The notes: generated by a model not told the origin, from the sequence alone. DNA of 64,000 bases from Saccoglossus kowalevskii (GCF_000003605.2 NW_003120918.1:542489-606488), one strand, 5' to 3'; shown: positions 1 through 15,289, counted from the stretch's first letter. A program made the numbers and translations.

Positions 1-2919
1 AGCATGGTTATCTGATTGTGCAGTACACTTCTCATTGACCCAGCTTTGATATTAAACCTTGGACGCTACATATAGTCAATAGCACCGATTTTAAACAATT
101 CATTTGTAACAACGAGCCAATATAATACATGCGGAAGTAAACAATAACATCCTGAAGTAGTACATTAGTATGCAAATTACGTACAAATTAATGCCATACT
201 TATTTCCAATGTATGACGTAAAATACAACATAGTATCATGTAAGTTGGCAAAAAAAGCATCTCAAACTACTTTTGACACGAAATGAAATAAAAATGTTGC
301 ATGATTGTATTTAAGTCTTAGTTATTAAATACTGTAAGACAATAAATATGTTTTAACTCTGGCGTGTTATAATGTGATGTCTAACAAGCAACATGAATTT
401 TCAACCTTTTTCGTAGTCATCTGTAAAAATAATATTCCACCTTGCAGGGCAAGCATTTCCTGGAACCAAGGTTCGCACGAGTGTGCGTTTGACTGTTGGT
501 CACGTAATGGTGTCGACACGATAGTATTTCTATAATACGAAATGCACCTTGTTTTGCAGATCTGTCATAATACAAATAGAATCGTGCATATTGTTTATCA
601 GCCAATGACGTAAATTACATTTTTTTAAATTAGATTTCTTCTTTTTGGGTAGGTCAAAATGATTAGTTTCTCATGAGGCAGTGCGCGAAATGGGGAGAGG
701 GGGGCTATATTCTAATGTTGCCCACGTCTGCATTCGATACATTCGGAATTGTTCAGGTAACTAGGTCAAGTGAGTTTCTCTGTGTTTACACAAACAAGTA
801 TAGCACACCAACGGCAGTGAGTATACATTGCCTGCCATCAAATAACATAAGACGAGTAAACTGACATCAAACGCCACCAACGGTAAACTCGACCGCACCG
901 AAGCACTAATACAAACTAAATATACGACGCCCTCAAGCGGCCGTGCTATGAGAAACATAATTCAGTGTTCTTCACTTACCCTGTGCTATTCATAATTAAA
1001 TATTACTGCAACTGAGGGGTGTTTAAGTTTTTGTCTCCTGATGATTCAGTTATTCACCAAGGCGCCACTGTACTGAATATATTTCGCACCACGGAGTAAA
1101 ATCTTCTTATATTCAGACGTTTACAGATAATTTTTTTTGTCATCTCGAAATTCGGAATGTACTTGAATGTCAAATTCATGTGGCGGTACGAATGGCAGTT
1201 GGCGTATTAAACTTGTGTTGGTTTATTACAAGCGATTCGCGTGGTCGCGATTTGGTCAGCTAATCGCGTTGCACAATTGAAATTGTTTGTAACCAAGTTG
1301 ACAAGATTATTTTCAATATAGTAGTAATCAAGTGTATCAAACCTGCCCGTATTCGAACTCCGAATATTCGCCTTTGCAAACTCGCCAGCCAGCACGGTGT
1401 GTTTGTGTGGTTCGTCCTGCATGCATACACCATTTGATGTCGATGCCATTTGTATATACCTATGTATTTTCAATAAGTTCAATGCGAGATCTGGCATACT
1501 GCGTGAAAGGTGTTGACCAAACGTCTGCCGCATAAATCGAACGACTTTGATTTTGTTTTTTTATATAATTCAATGTCGAAATGCCAGCATATCGTCGTAG
1601 AGGGGAATTTTGCGTTGGAATACACTTAATTCATTGACTATCATCAAATGTGTACAGTACATTATTAAGCATGAAAATACCCTTATATATTTGCCTTTGT
1701 CGAATCCAACGCGATGATTTGACGTCACTACCACGCTATGATTTTTGTTTTGTTCTGTTTTCACGTTCTATTTCACGCATAACGGGGGATCCTGAATTGA
1801 ACTGAAAATGGTCTTTTGTGATTTATTCAATTCCATGTTCCACTCTTCCAATCAGCATGGCGCAGTAGACTAAGGGAGTTGACAATGTACTATAGCACAA
1901 TGAGTGTGAAATATATAAATGGAAATATTAGAAAGGACGAAGGCATTTAGTGAACGAATTGTCTTTATGTGGTCTTTAGAAAGTTTGTGGTGTATAGGCA
2001 GATTATTCATCGCCAACTTATTTCTCAATATCGACCGATTCGATTTAAACTGAACTAACTTAGTTCCTACAAAACTTGGGTGATTTAATTATATACTGAG
2101 AGTCCATGGGAACAAATTCAAAATTATAAATGTGTGCATTATTTTGAAGCGTAAGGTTGTATGTACATGTCACTTATACCTGCATTACTTCATCATCGAT
2201 AGTTACGTTCTTCGAATCACAACGAATCTGCATTCAAGCATAGTAAATAACTACGTGATTAATCTTATATCTAAACTTTGAATGATTTGCACGTTTTTGT
2301 TAGTATTCGGGCTAATGGATTCCTGTTAATGTGACATTTCCACGTTTTAGTATATGTGCTAAGTGTGCCTCTAATCGTACGTGTCAAGAAAACATTGACC
2401 ATACAACCATATCGGGGCCATGCGTTCCTTTAGTATGTGATGTAACGCCTTATAAAATACGTTATTATAATACTTATTTTGAATGACCACGTGTCTAGAA
2501 TCCCCATTGCCATCGTATTGCCCTAAAAACACGCAAAACCATGTAATGCCCACTTTTATTACCATATTTTTTCAGATTACCGATGTGTATTTCCATGCAA
2601 TATCCATATTTGTATGCTCAATTGTAGCTGCAATTTGTTTTATTCTATATTATTTTTTTTTCAAATTTTCATATCAAAACTCAGAGCTATAATTCAGGTA
2701 TTTTGATTGTGTATTTATGATCGGAAACGTACGTGTTTGTTGACCCTGTGACATTCCCCCTTTATGTCTACAAAACGCAAACGCATTCACACCTTCTCGC
2801 CGTTGTATGTAGCTCAGCGCATAGCGGTGAAAATGACGCTGTTCACCGGGGACAAGCTAAGTCACATGATTTAAAAAAACGTAAAACTACAATTCATTCA
2901 ATTGGTTATACATTTTAAA
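1..2919. other. AT-rich noncoding DNA, nothing recognised
   Basis: I see only short chance open frames on both strands; none has recognisable motifs or persistent coding character. The longest (minus strand, 1207-1533, 108 codons) has no family resemblance. A stretch near 690-760 ends in a CAG|GTAACT donor-like signal but has no convincing acceptor or partner exon. No repeats of note are visible. Confidence 0.6.
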
Positions 2920-3200
2920 GTGGGAGGGTCGCCACCTGCGCACGCGCGGAAATTGAGTCCCAAGCGACGATAACAACACACGCTAAAATCGCAAAGGCTC
3001 ATGGGTAGACGCCTGTTTGTAAACATTGACACGTTATGGCCATCTGACGCATGCACAGATGACGACTCCCCGGCTTTAATAAGCCAGCCAGTTCACCATT
3101 AGGCTGCCATTATATTATTATCCATGATGCGATGGAAGGTCAGAGGTTACATGGTAGCAACTTTGAACACCGTTAACCGTGCTGCTGTTTTCATTGTTTC
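2920..3200. promoter_or_regulatory. GC-richer noncoding patch with DR1-type nuclear-receptor site
   Basis: This patch is clearly less AT-rich than its surroundings and holds no open frame. At 3137-3149 it carries AGGTCA-G-AGGTTA, a direct repeat with one-base spacing, the arrangement bound by RXR heterodimers, HNF4 and COUP-TF type receptors. A single site of this sort can occur by chance, so the regulatory reading rests on motif plus local composition only. Confidence 0.25.
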
Positions 3201-6200
3201 ACATGTGATTTCTTGTGATTTAGGCAAGTTTTTAAATAAACGGTGTATTTTCATGTTTTTAAACATATAATTGCAATTCCGATACAAAAAATAACTGCAC
3301 TATAGTGTAATAAATTGTCCGGTGTAATATGTAACGTATTTATTATTAGGCATATGTCTTAACAAATCATGAATTTAAATTATTACTAAGTTATATTGGT
3401 AATTTAAAACGTAATTTAAAAATGTTGAATGTTCTCAGATTTCATAATAAAAATAACATCTCAAAAAATATTTGCCCAATCTAACATTTAGCATACATTA
3501 CAACTGCTGATATCAATATTTATATTACTCGAGTGAAGTGCCAAAAAATGCCAGAACAAGACCGCAGAGTCAAATTAGATCCACTTTTTTCAGAATGGGG
3601 CTACTAGCATACATTTAAAAAAAATAGTTTAGGTTTCTTAAATAATGGTCATACATTTTATAACCTCCTTTGCTTTGTTGATTCAATAATTTTTTCCGTG
3701 AATTTGTATTTAAGGTCACACTAATTCTGACGGTGAACGGCATGACATTCCATAAATAAATCGAATCATCTCCTAAATTTATAGGCCGTGCATTTTTCAT
3801 GTTATACTCGATAGCTAATATAACTAATACGTACTGATTAACAAGGAGTGGAGAGAAAGTCTCACGTATAGTTAAGATCAGTATACTCGTTTATGATTTT
3901 TCATCATGAAACAGCATTCGGGACTGAAATATCCATGTTTCCTAACATTCATGACACCGCGCACTGATGCTGGACGGATATGTTAGCCATTGCACTGCAC
4001 TCAGTTTTAGATACGAGTGCCCGTATGATTAGGCCATTTTGTGTGTACATGAGACAACAATATAAGTACAGGTCGTAAATCACGTGTAGCATAAATAAAT
4101 CATTCGTTTAATGGGAGACGTGTCGCTATCATACCAAAGACAATCGCAAACATGATTGAGAAAGTCGTTAAAATAATGAACCCGTTAATTACAAAACCTA
4201 ATTTGCATATATATTACTTTGGCGTTTTTTTTAACAAAATGAAAATTTATTCTAACATGGAAAATTCGCCAAAATTAAGATTTATGTATGATGAAGAGAT
4301 AATTTGAATTCAGGTCATGACTTTTACCTGCTTCGCATTTGACAGCAATAGAGAATAAATTATACGCAATATTCCAAAATATCACCCAGTTTTGTTTCGT
4401 CGCAGTCGACGTGACGTTTTGTGAACCGCCAAAAGTGAGTTTTTGACGTCTTCATCCATTCCATTGTTTTCGCATAGTATTTGTGTTAGTGCGCCCTCAC
4501 TCTACGCAACCCAACTAGACATACACTATACGCAGCAATTAGAACTTAACATGAAATCGATTCCACGCTTACCCGCAGGGTATCTAATGGTAATGGACAC
4601 AGAAACCCATTTCCTGGTACATGTATATTGACAATTGCTAAAATTGTTGGAAATGCAATCCTTAAGTACAACTGTATCACCGCGGGAAGGGCGCCTCTCA
4701 CAATTATGGAGTTATCATTCGCTACAAGGTCAAGCAGACCTGATGTGATCGTGAGTAGTTCTCTGATCACATCACAAGTCCATGTCCAACCCTGCGGTCA
4801 CAGTTTGTCTTTCTTGATTGTATTTTAAATGCACTGAGCATATTGTCCCAGAGGTCGACCCACTGCAAAATAGCATCATCATCTATATGTAAGATCCAAG
4901 ATCATACGTCTGAAATATTGTGATTTCTATGTGATAAGAGTTAGATTTTGAATTAGATTGAAGAGTAAAATTCCTATGTTGTTAATTATAGCACTGACAC
5001 TCGTTTTTTGACAGTGAATAAATCATGATGCGCCCTCGCGAGATGCGCAAGATATATGCGTAGAAGTATTTTTTTTTTGACCGTATAACAGAGTGAAACA
5101 CAGTGGTATACTATTCACGATGTAAATCGCCATGAACCATTTTAAATTTTATTTTCGCGAGATTATATTCTTCACTGTCCCGTTTTAGTTTCTCTCATAC
5201 GTGGCTGTTTTTTTTTTTTTTACATCCTGTATTTATTCATTTATTGACTGACCAAGTTGACCAATTCAACTGCAACTGATTTTATAAATTTTAAATATAA
5301 TTCTAGAATGATTTTGTTTCAATACGAACACGCTTCAGGTGTTTAAAGTATTAACCTGTGGATTTGTTCAATAATTCTCAAGAATTGTAACCAAGACCTG
5401 TAACAATCTTAAAACTATGACCACATAGTCAAAAAATTGAATAAAATCGAAGAATGTACAAAGTGTAAAAGACAAATTTAGGCTTCAAAAACTATTGCGT
5501 TCAAAGCTAGTTCTACAACAAATTAGTATATACATTTAGTATTTTGTCAGACGCACTCTTCGAATAGTTTCACTCAAGTAATCAAAAATGTGTTTGTACG
5601 GACACGCACAGTACTGTGCTGGGGGTTTGTAATAATTGACACTTAAGAACCTGGATATGTGAAATCAAATTAATCAATAGTGGTTTGAAGCTCTACCATT
5701 TCTACATAATCGATAATAACTTACATGTTGATGAATAAAGGTGACGTACCTCTACCCTCCTACCCTCTCCAGTGCCCAAATTAATTAGTCTTTAATATGG
5801 GCATTATCTATTATTTTGGTGGTGGTGGTGTTAGTTCATACCTGAGATTTGACAAATTTATGTTCAATCGCTGGCCAAAACAAATCCTCAAATAAATCCA
5901 GTGTATGTTGCTTCACAAATAATGAATCATTTATTGTGTCAGCTACATGTATTTTTATTTCAAAACGGAATTCACACGGGCGAGTATAGTGCCCGAGGCA
6001 AGATTATGATCGCCACCATACGACGGATTTACAACCCCACTTAAACCAGTGCCTGGGTACTGGGATAGGAAATCATCACCATACTACAGATTTCACAACA
6101 ATCTGCGAATCTGTTCAATACTTGAATAAAAAAAAACCTCTCGATTTGTTTTTGGTTAGGTTGTTAGGGAAATCCCAAAGGTGAACTAACTTCCCTACAA

Positions 6201-7119
6201 TGGGAACTCAGGGACATCAGCTTTCCCCGAATGTCTTTCATCATAAGTATTTTGTTTGAAACTAATCGCTTTAGTGACATGCACTACCGAGAAGTCAATC
6301 GAGAGCCGTGATGATAGAGTTATACGGGGATCATTGACAAAATAGACACGACATGAACAAATAGCGATTTTATGGGGCCGACATAGATCAGTTTTTTTAA
6401 GTTGTATACATTTTATTAGATCGGCCTGAGTAGTTGCAATTAATTGTGTTTATCATTTCCCACTACGGGGTGTTATTGACTGGACTATGGTCACACGAGA
6501 ACACAATGTGGTGTTCGTAGAGCGCCAAGCATAGCCGATTACACGTTATCTAAAGCCAAGCACGTACACATCCACTATACATGCGTAATACGAGTATGGT
6601 GGGGATCACCCATTGATGTTAGCAACTGCCATGGGATAGACCAGAATATTTTAATGACTTGTTGAGATACTTACACCATGCTAAAAAGATATAATTTGTT
6701 TGTAACTCGTTGAAGGTTGAGAGAAGAAACAAGAGAGGGATATTTAAAATGAAAAACTATACATACAACGCTGTCTTAAGTCTTTCTACGGAGGCATCGT
6801 GTTAATATCATGCCTGCAGCCACCTGTCCCTTGATTTAGGACACTGCGCCGTGTACGCAGGAAGCTCTATATATCGAGTCGATAATATGGATGAGAGTTA
6901 CTCAATGTCACGCATGGCACATCTGCATTTGTACAAACAATTGGTACTTGGGCTTAATAATGATATTATTCTGGAGTCGAATATACACTCTAATATTTAA
7001 CGACCCTATCTTCATGTTGATTTCCTCAAACGTAATCACAGTTAAATCAACAAGTGAATGGTTTTACAAATTCGAAACAAATGTTTGAGTACTATACTAA
7101 TATTTTTATAATTATAAAG
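3201..7119. other. Noncoding DNA with a small hairpin
   Basis: No gene is recognised. A 10-bp perfect inverted repeat (TGATGTGATC at 4741-4750, GATCACATCA at 4765-4774, loop 14) lies in a slightly GC-richer stretch. Around 6010-6100 two diverged copies of a CACCATAC...GATTT..ACAAC motif sit about 66 bases apart. T-runs occur at 5070 and 5210. Confidence 0.55.
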
Positions 7120-7125
7120 TGACAT

Positions 7126-7190
7126 GAGTGGCTCAATGGTTAGTTTGTTAGTCTGCTGACAGTAAAATTGCAGCTGTTCACCAAGAAATG
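7126..7190 (+). repeat. tRNA-derived SINE head (relic, A-box end)
   Basis: The sequence contains TGGCTCAATGGTTAG, an excellent RNA polymerase III A-box of the kind found in tRNAs, followed by an anticodon-arm-like CTGCTGA and a weakly conserved GTTCA in place of a B-box. There is no full cloverleaf, so this is read as the decayed 5' head of a tRNA-derived SINE or a tRNA pseudogene. Confidence 0.45.
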
Positions 7191-7199
7191 AACCCTTGT

Positions 7200-10100
7200 T
7201 ACGTTATGTCGAATAATGATCTTTCTACACCACCTGACAGAGGTGACGCCATTTTCTATGTAATATATGTCGCCTGTGTAATCATGCAAAATAATATGAG
7301 GTCAATTCGTGCATTCTGGGGTGAACTTGTCATTGAATTTAATATGCAATTATTAGCACACAAGAAAATCACTAAATAAATAGAAATGTTATTGAAATAG
7401 TATTAGGATTCATATCGTTAATAGTATATGAATTTATTATCGCATGTAACTAAGAAAATCATCGAAATATGACAAATTAATTACATCATAAAATCCAGTG
7501 TAAAAATGCAAATTTTATTCATAGTACATAACATTTAGAACTGATCTCGAAACATTGACTGGCGACACTAATGTGTTTGTTTTTCATTTTCTGTATCGCA
7601 ATGATATTAACTTAATATGATGATGAATATGTGAAATGGATGATAATTATCAGCACATTAACCTTCAACTTTATAAGTCTACTGGTGCGGCTTCAAGTCC
7701 ATAATACGATTTCACGTCACATTCCCCCGCAAAGAGGTGGTGCAATAGATAGTAATTTGATGACAACTTTAGTGAATGCAATAAAACTAGTGTGGAGCAA
7801 GTGTGCGCAAAAAAAGGGGATTTTACAAAAACGGTCGATTGGAGAATTAAAGGCTGGGAGGACTTAAATTTGTTCAAGCAACAAAAACGTGCAGAACCAA
7901 ATAGGTAGACAACGTGTTTACCGGATGTTTGGATATATGACCTTGTCATTCTTTATTTAAAACGCATTCGTTTTACGTGCTTTTAAAACACATTACATTG
8001 TAAGCCAGTGCCCTGCGACGTCGCCATAATAACGTATTACGTTGACAAGGCCATCAGTATTCCTAGACACGTTGTGGTAGCGTTTGGCACTTAAAAGTGA
8101 CTAACACTCCTTTTTCGATCCTTAATTTGAAGATGACTTTGGACTATGTATATAAATGTCACTTTACATCGATCCATCGATTTGAAATTCGAGAGTTTCA
8201 TACCACCGAAACCTTTTGCAGTACGATTCAATTGGATCCTATCATAATATTGACCACAGGCATTACTGTTAAGATCGAATACTTGTAATTCCCCATGTTT
8301 ATTCCTTACCTATAACTAATTAGTTGTCGCTAAGATTCAGGTCAGATATATGACAAATTGCATGCAATCATGGCCACAGTTGATTTGAAGTGAAATCAAA
8401 ATTGAATCTCGACGCACATTCATTTAAGCGAGCGATTATTTGCGCTACGTGTTGATTAATAGAAACAATTCCAATTAGATCGCGCGTTTAAATGGCAATG
8501 ACTGGCGGGTATGTACGGCTTTGGTGCTTGATCACGTATTTACAGTGAGCTGACCATCTTGTAATATCAGAATAATCTGTCATGTAGAGTAAAGTTTCCT
8601 AATGTGTTCGGACGTTGGAGCACGTAATCCATTTGATATTAGCTCAATAATGTTACTTTAGTTTTAGTGTTTCTATCATCTAAGATTGCCGATATGGTTA
8701 TGGTACACCGACATGGCGGGCGATGTATACCGTATACTATTTTTCTTCGTATTGTTCAAATTCACCACTCCACCGTGACGTTCTGTTAATATTATATAGA
8801 CATGCCAAACCAATTGAACTGTGTGTAACGCGAAGCCATCTGTGTATAAGCACAATTTTCGTTTATAACATGTTTTTTTAACGTTTGGGCAACGCTAAAA
8901 TTGTTTATGTTTTTGCTTCTTGTTAAGAAACCAATCCGTTGATTACCAATTACTGTATCGGACCGAGTTTATCGAGGAATAAAAAAAACACAGACATGTG
9001 TAGAAACGGTTTGTTTTCAAAGCCAATGTGTTGCTACATGCGCAAACAGCGCCATCCACAGCAGGTTAGCGAAACTAATATGTTTGTAATTAGTGTAGAC
9101 ATGAACTTACTATCCACATCCAATTATTATTGTAAATACACCATATGGAAGTAAATTCCTCACGAATTATGTTATCGCAATATTGCCGATACTTAAATGT
9201 GTCTGTGTTTATACACAGGCAAAGTAATTTTAATTAATGATATCCCCCAATTCCTTGTTCATTTCATGATTCTAATCTCTACATCAACTAATCTGCTTGT
9301 TGCAGGGGCGGAAAGCTTTCACTAATACGTTCTTGTATATAATCCCCTGTGTAATTTCTAGTCTACTTCAAATTAAACATGGTGGTATATCTGTTTATAT
9401 TGAAAACGGTTCTCCCATGATAACACTTTGTAATCAAAAGGTAGCTTTGTTTTAACATGGTTAATATGGGTTTCGTTGTTTTAAGGCAGGGGTGCGCTGC
9501 CAACTCGTGAGATATATATGTGTGGTCTGAAAGTACACACAGCGTTTCTTTTTATTTTTGTAAGTATTTATTGTAAATAATTCGTATTAGCATACTGACG
9601 AATCACGCAAGGTAAGTGTGTGATAATAATAATATTTTCTTGAGATTGAATAGGCTACTGGTCCCAAACATATATAAAATTCAAAGTAAGTACAATACAC
9701 CAGGGAGCGCTGTAAAATAGCTCAGTAATTATTGTAAAAACGATATGAACTAAACAGACACGTGTACGTCGTGCCAATCAAATAATTATCAATCAATATT
9801 GTTTACCGAAATACAATCGACTGTATTATCCACACGGCATCCCAGGAATAAGTTTGGTGAGTTGAAACTTAGACCACAATGTTGCACTCTCCACATAGAA
9901 AATACTTTTTATCTATCAAGCACAACAAATACGATTATTAACACGATTATTAAGCAAATATTCAATAACCAAATATAATAGCATTTTCAACCAATTGGTT
10001 CATCATGAACTCTAGCGATTAAGGCAGAAATGTATAATATACAGAGAAAATAAAATACATATTGTTAAGTACTATAACAAATAATTCAGTGGTATCATTA

Positions 10101-13100
10101 GTGCTTACATTACATTTACCCGGGGCCCAAAAGCAGAATGTAGGTCGCAGTGATTATGTACTTTTCTCTGTGGACATTAAACTCAAATGTAATAGTTTTG
10201 ATGTGTATATTTATAAATATATACTGTACCAATTAACCTTATATGCACATTATTTTTAATAAATCTGAGCTTTGCAGGGCAGCCGGTTTATTATGAGATT
10301 TTGCCGAGTGCCTTAGGAGCCTTCATTAGTCAACAGCATTTGCAATATATGTTTGTTTAGTTTTAACAATAAGCCACTAGCAGAGGTTTCCCCTTCGTAA
10401 CATTGAAACCCTGTATTTTAATTTTACCTCTAATGACACATAGTCATTGTGCTATTGTATGGGGCAATTTATATCGTGGTACGTATCTAGGTTCGAGGGA
10501 ATTTGCGTTCAAAAACATTATAATGAAGTTGTTATACATATATTTCTACTAATAGTGTTCTCAGTTCGACAGTGTAAGCGCAATGCTAGGGTGATTAGGC
10601 GTTTACATCTAGTTAATGTATTTATATTTGCAAATACACCTACATTAGATACTTTGAAGATTTATAGTATCGTGCATAATTTAGGAATATAACAATTTTG
10701 TGTCACTATGTCCACATTAATCTGTTAAAAGTAAAACGCTTGAACGATTCGTTGCCTGGAATGTATATACGTCCTTGTAAAAGCCCAGCATAGTCTGGTA
10801 CTTTCTCTATGAAAGTAATTTAGTCAATTAGAAGACAAATTTGTAAGGCCAAAACATATCAATTCCTCAATAGTCTCGATTCCGGGAGTAGAATATTTAC
10901 TAGCACTTTATTTTCTTAATGCGTGTGCTTATGGTAGATCACACAGATCGTGGGAGTGTTTACTCAATACAGTTCCACGTACTGCGGTGACCTTGAAATA
11001 CACGCAACACACTGTTTGAGTTGTGTACATGTTGCCTATATCACGTCGACAATTTGCTCGCAGAAATTCACCAGGGAAAACGCGTTTCAAAAAGAATGTT
11101 TATTTACACGGAGACTAACTGAAGCAGGAATAACAAACGCTTGAATGTGAGATCCGATTGCTTGCTTTGATTACGTCTGTTCTGTGTTGTATGACGTGTA
11201 CTGTGAATTGGAATGAACTGTGTTATCGAGAAAAAAAAGTCTTGAAACTTTAGACGTCAAAAAGCATGTACTGTTTATTCGACTATTGAAAATTCGGGAA
11301 AGTTTTAGAAGGTTATTTGTGACTAAGAATATAACAGTTTGGTCAAATCTATGGTGCAATTGAGACACGTTGTGAAATATTGATATTAGTATTGTAATTG
11401 TTATTATAGTAATAAATATAAAATGTAAGTATTGTCACTTAAATTTAGAAGTATACATTTACGCATTAGAAAACATATCATTGGCAATTGTGGCAAACAT
11501 CGGGAGAAATTATGTCATACTCCTTGCAACGTCTCTTGGCGCGTCGCGTTCTATTACGTGAGCTTCTTGATGCATGCAACAAGTTCATAACCGCTATATT
11601 ATATTATTTAGGGTAGTTCATATAACCCATTTTTTAATATACATGGTATAAGCGTCACACTTTTTATGTGATCCATTTTTGAAAACACCAAAGCCTTTCA
11701 AAACACCCAATATATTACCCATGCAAGCTTTTGTTTCAAAATTCGCCCACCTAAAGTAATCATTTTTTTTCTTGGGTATATGTGTGATTTTGTATATAGA
11801 GGGTTCGAGATCTGATTCAATACCTGAACACTTTACACGATAGTAAAAAAACGCAGTTGTTTGTCCCTTTACTCTCCAGTTTATTTCACATAATTCAATT
11901 TACATTAGCTATTATATAACACATTTGGGTGAACAAATGCATTTGGCAACACAAAGCTATAAAGTTGATAATACTAGACATATATACACTGAACAAATTT
12001 TGAACTCTACTTAAAAAAACTGACGCACGCAAATAAAAAACGTGATGGCATGCACTGGATATTGATGTATTCACCATTTTCGCTTAGATACACATATTGA
12101 TTATTCACTGCAGTGTGATGATGTCGACCTATGACCTATGACCGATGTCATGACATACACACATTCTAATTTGTATCGTGCACCATATGTGCTATTCATG
12201 CAGCGCTATTTAAATATTAGCGTCTATCCACCAGTCATTATAGCAAAGGTCAACATTTCACGCTAGTATTGCTTGACAGCAATGGATTTTGACTATATAG
12301 AAACACACTCATCCTCACCATACCCTTATACGTTGATGTTACCAATGTAGCAATTAGAGAATGGCTGACACGCATCGACAAATCAATACCACGACGTCTC
12401 GAGAAGTCAACCGGGTGGAGATGACAGGAAATCAGACATGCATATATAAGAGAGATTGGTTTTTGCATAACTCAATCGATATGACCCACGCTGACAAAAC
12501 GCGGGTAATAATTGGAGCAGAAAATATCGAGTAGTCACGAAAACTAATCTTGGAGTAAGTGGGAAGAATAAATTTTGTACTTGTGTATATACAATTTGGT
12601 AATCTTAGTTTTTAATAATGAAGAACAGTCAGAATAAAAAGTGATTTGTGTTTTACATTGACAGATTTTTTTCCAAATCTAAAAATAAAACTGCACCTTG
12701 TTTATTCCTTCCCTTTTTGATATTCTATAATATCCTGTGTTCAAAGATTGTTTTCAGCAAGAGATTAATTCAATCTTCATTTTTTAATCTTGCTGATTAT
12801 TTGATATTTGATATTTAACAAACAAAAAATAACTGTAAAGTGTATGGATTGTCTAACAACAACGAGTAGCTGATGACAAACTAATCAATTTTGTCCGAAA
12901 AATAAAACACATTTAATATTTTGGAAACAAATTGTTAGCAATTGTAATGTCGTAGATGACAACGAAGATATGTATTCACGATTCCGACGCTGTTATGAAG
13001 GCTATACAACGGAGTAGATTAATCATGTAAACTGTAGGTTCTTCGATGTTAATACTTACAAAATGCGTTGCCGATTACTATAAATATCATTATGAATACT

Positions 13101-14460
13101 TTATATATTATATTCATAACATTGGGTAAATCAAACCACAATAAAATATAAAAATTGTATGCGATACTTTCATAAAGGTTATTACTCCCAGTTGATGCCT
13201 AAAAAATAACGCTATTTTGGATTGCATTTATAATAATCTGTAAAAATTGCGTTTAATGCGCACCATTTGTTTTTCTATCATGTACCCGAAAACATAAACG
13301 TTAAGGTTAAAATTGAAATATTAAACTATTTAGTATTTAATACCCTTCACTGTAATTTCAGCAATGCTAAAATAATGTAAATTAAAGATAAAGGTGAAAG
13401 TACAGGTAAAACAATGTTCTATATTCATGAAACACAATCACATCCAATTATATCCGAAACATTCAGGCAAGCATATATATATGGTAACTATGCTCAGTAC
13501 TGCATGACAATTGGTTCGCTGTCCATGCATTTGTTTGCCCTAAGAACGCCCGGACTGTCTCTTTAAAATATAATCTCTGTCGTACCGTGTATTGCCACAA
13601 ATTTTCTGAAAACGATCCTCCTAATAAGTAAACACATTTTGATAATTGTCAGGAGCCAACAGCTGTGAAAATATATCATTGTGATCTTAGTGTGAAAGGT
13701 TTAAATTGTGTGATTCTTACATAAATATTGACCTTGTAGTAAAATATGGACTTTAGTGCAACAAAACAAGCAAGACGTCACTTTGAAAAAATAAGATATC
13801 ATCTTATTCATCAATCGGTTCTTCCCCGCACGTATAAGCAAAATAATTGATGTTGAATAGCTGTTTATGATAATGACCAGTTGACGGATACAAGTAAAAC
13901 GGTTTATATGGATAATGGCGTATATTCAGACTGCTTAAAATTGTCTAATGCACAATCGCCCATTCAAGTACGTTCAATGCTGCGTTTATTCAATCTCAAC
14001 TCAGTTTGAGTGGAATACGTTCACTATTCGTTAGAGGTTATTTCACAAATCACCATTTTCCAGACAAGAACGAATCTGTCATGATGCATATGTCATTACG
14101 ATTCGCTTCATCCAATCAACAATGGCATTCACAAATAAATTGGGATCAGTCCACTCAATTACAACGGCTTTTGTACAACCAATTACAATTGTCAATGAAA
14201 TGCATGTGGGAGAGGCGAAGTAACTATTAATATTTTTTTATAATTTTGTGAATGCTCTTTTAAATAAAATAAGTACAAGTGCGTATATATCATGATTTCA
14301 CTACCTTATTAAACTACACCTCAATGGCGCAAAACGTTGGTTGTATTGGCAATATGTCAACACTCTTACTGCTATATATGTAAAATAGCATATTAAGCAC
14401 TTTTGCAATGACATAGCCTTAACGATTATCGTTCTCTAGAATAAAAACATGCAGATTACT
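7200..14460. other. Long AT-rich noncoding stretch
   Basis: No gene is recognised on either strand. Short frames with splice-like neighbours exist, for example a 26-codon frame after TTTGCAG at 10278-10360 and a 57-codon ATG frame at 12362, but they have no family resemblance and are expected by chance in a region this long. A short inverted repeat (CAGCAAGA..., ...TCTTGCTG, 12755-12795) is present. Confidence 0.55.
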
Positions 14461-14464
14461 AAGA

Positions 14465-14522
14465 CAAAACACGCACAGAACATTTGAACCCACGACCACG
14501 GCAAAACGCCTCACCACTCAAA
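14465..14522 (-). repeat. tRNA-derived SINE head (relic, B-box)
   Basis: On the minus strand a GAGTGGTGAGGCG segment (A-box-like) is followed by an anticodon-arm-like part and GTGGGTTCAAAT, close to the Pol III B-box consensus. The spacing of the two boxes is tRNA-like, but the acceptor stem cannot be closed. Read as a degraded tRNA-derived SINE. Confidence 0.4.
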
Positions 14523-15285
14523 GAACGTCACTGTGACACACTTACGCATTTTCGAGAATATGCTGTCATTATTGAAATATTTTGCCAAAAATACAACTAC
14601 AGAGGTTTTATATATTTTGTGCGAAACCAGTACTGATAGTATCAAAGGCACGCACTCTACTCCTTGCATTTCAAGCACTAATGTAGGCTGCGTGGAATCA
14701 ACCAATCAAAATGATAAATCTACAACAATTACACAGCGACACTCCAATTGCTCACAATCCCATGTGTTTCGCAATAAATTGCATTATAAAAATTAGTTGG
14801 TGCTACCAGCAAATGTTTCTAGAAAATGAAGATTTTCTTTCAGTTTTAGAACTATTTTACTATGAGTTCATATAGAAGAGCTATCTCACTAAATATCAAA
14901 TTATGTATTGGTGACATTTACAAACAAAAAATTATATATTGTGACCAGTGTGAGCATTTTTTGTTATCCTAGATTATTTCAAAAATAGGTATTAAAATGC
15001 TATCAAAAAATTATATTTTGCTATAACTAAAATTTCTATGGAATTTGTAAAAAAATAATATTTTTTTGGAATAAAATATTGATAGATTTTTAATATAGAT
15101 TAACATGATACACAAAGGAATGTTGTTTCTTGATACCATGAAACTATGCTACATGGTTTTCACATACTATATTAATATGGCCATGCGGTTTATGGTCGAA
15201 TTCCTTAAACAATATGAGTATGTTTCTAACTTAAGAATCATAATATATAAAAAAATAATTAAAATTTGCTAGTGCTGACACATAG
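14523..15285. other. Extremely AT-rich noncoding stretch
   Basis: Runs of A and T and ATATAT-like strings dominate from about 14820 to 15270. An 87-codon frame at 14533-14796 overlaps an opposite-strand frame and has no recognisable features. No gene is supported. Confidence 0.6.
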
Positions 15286-15289
15286 TGCA

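Noticed and set aside
1207-1533. 108-codon minus-strand frame, and a possible T-arm-like GTTCGAA near 1350
   Set aside because: No recognisable domain; an opposite-strand frame covers part of it; the T-arm-like stem does not pair.
10278-10360. 26-codon frame after TTTGCAG
   Set aside because: Protein-like in appearance but too short, with no partner exon; frames like this are expected by chance in AT-rich DNA.
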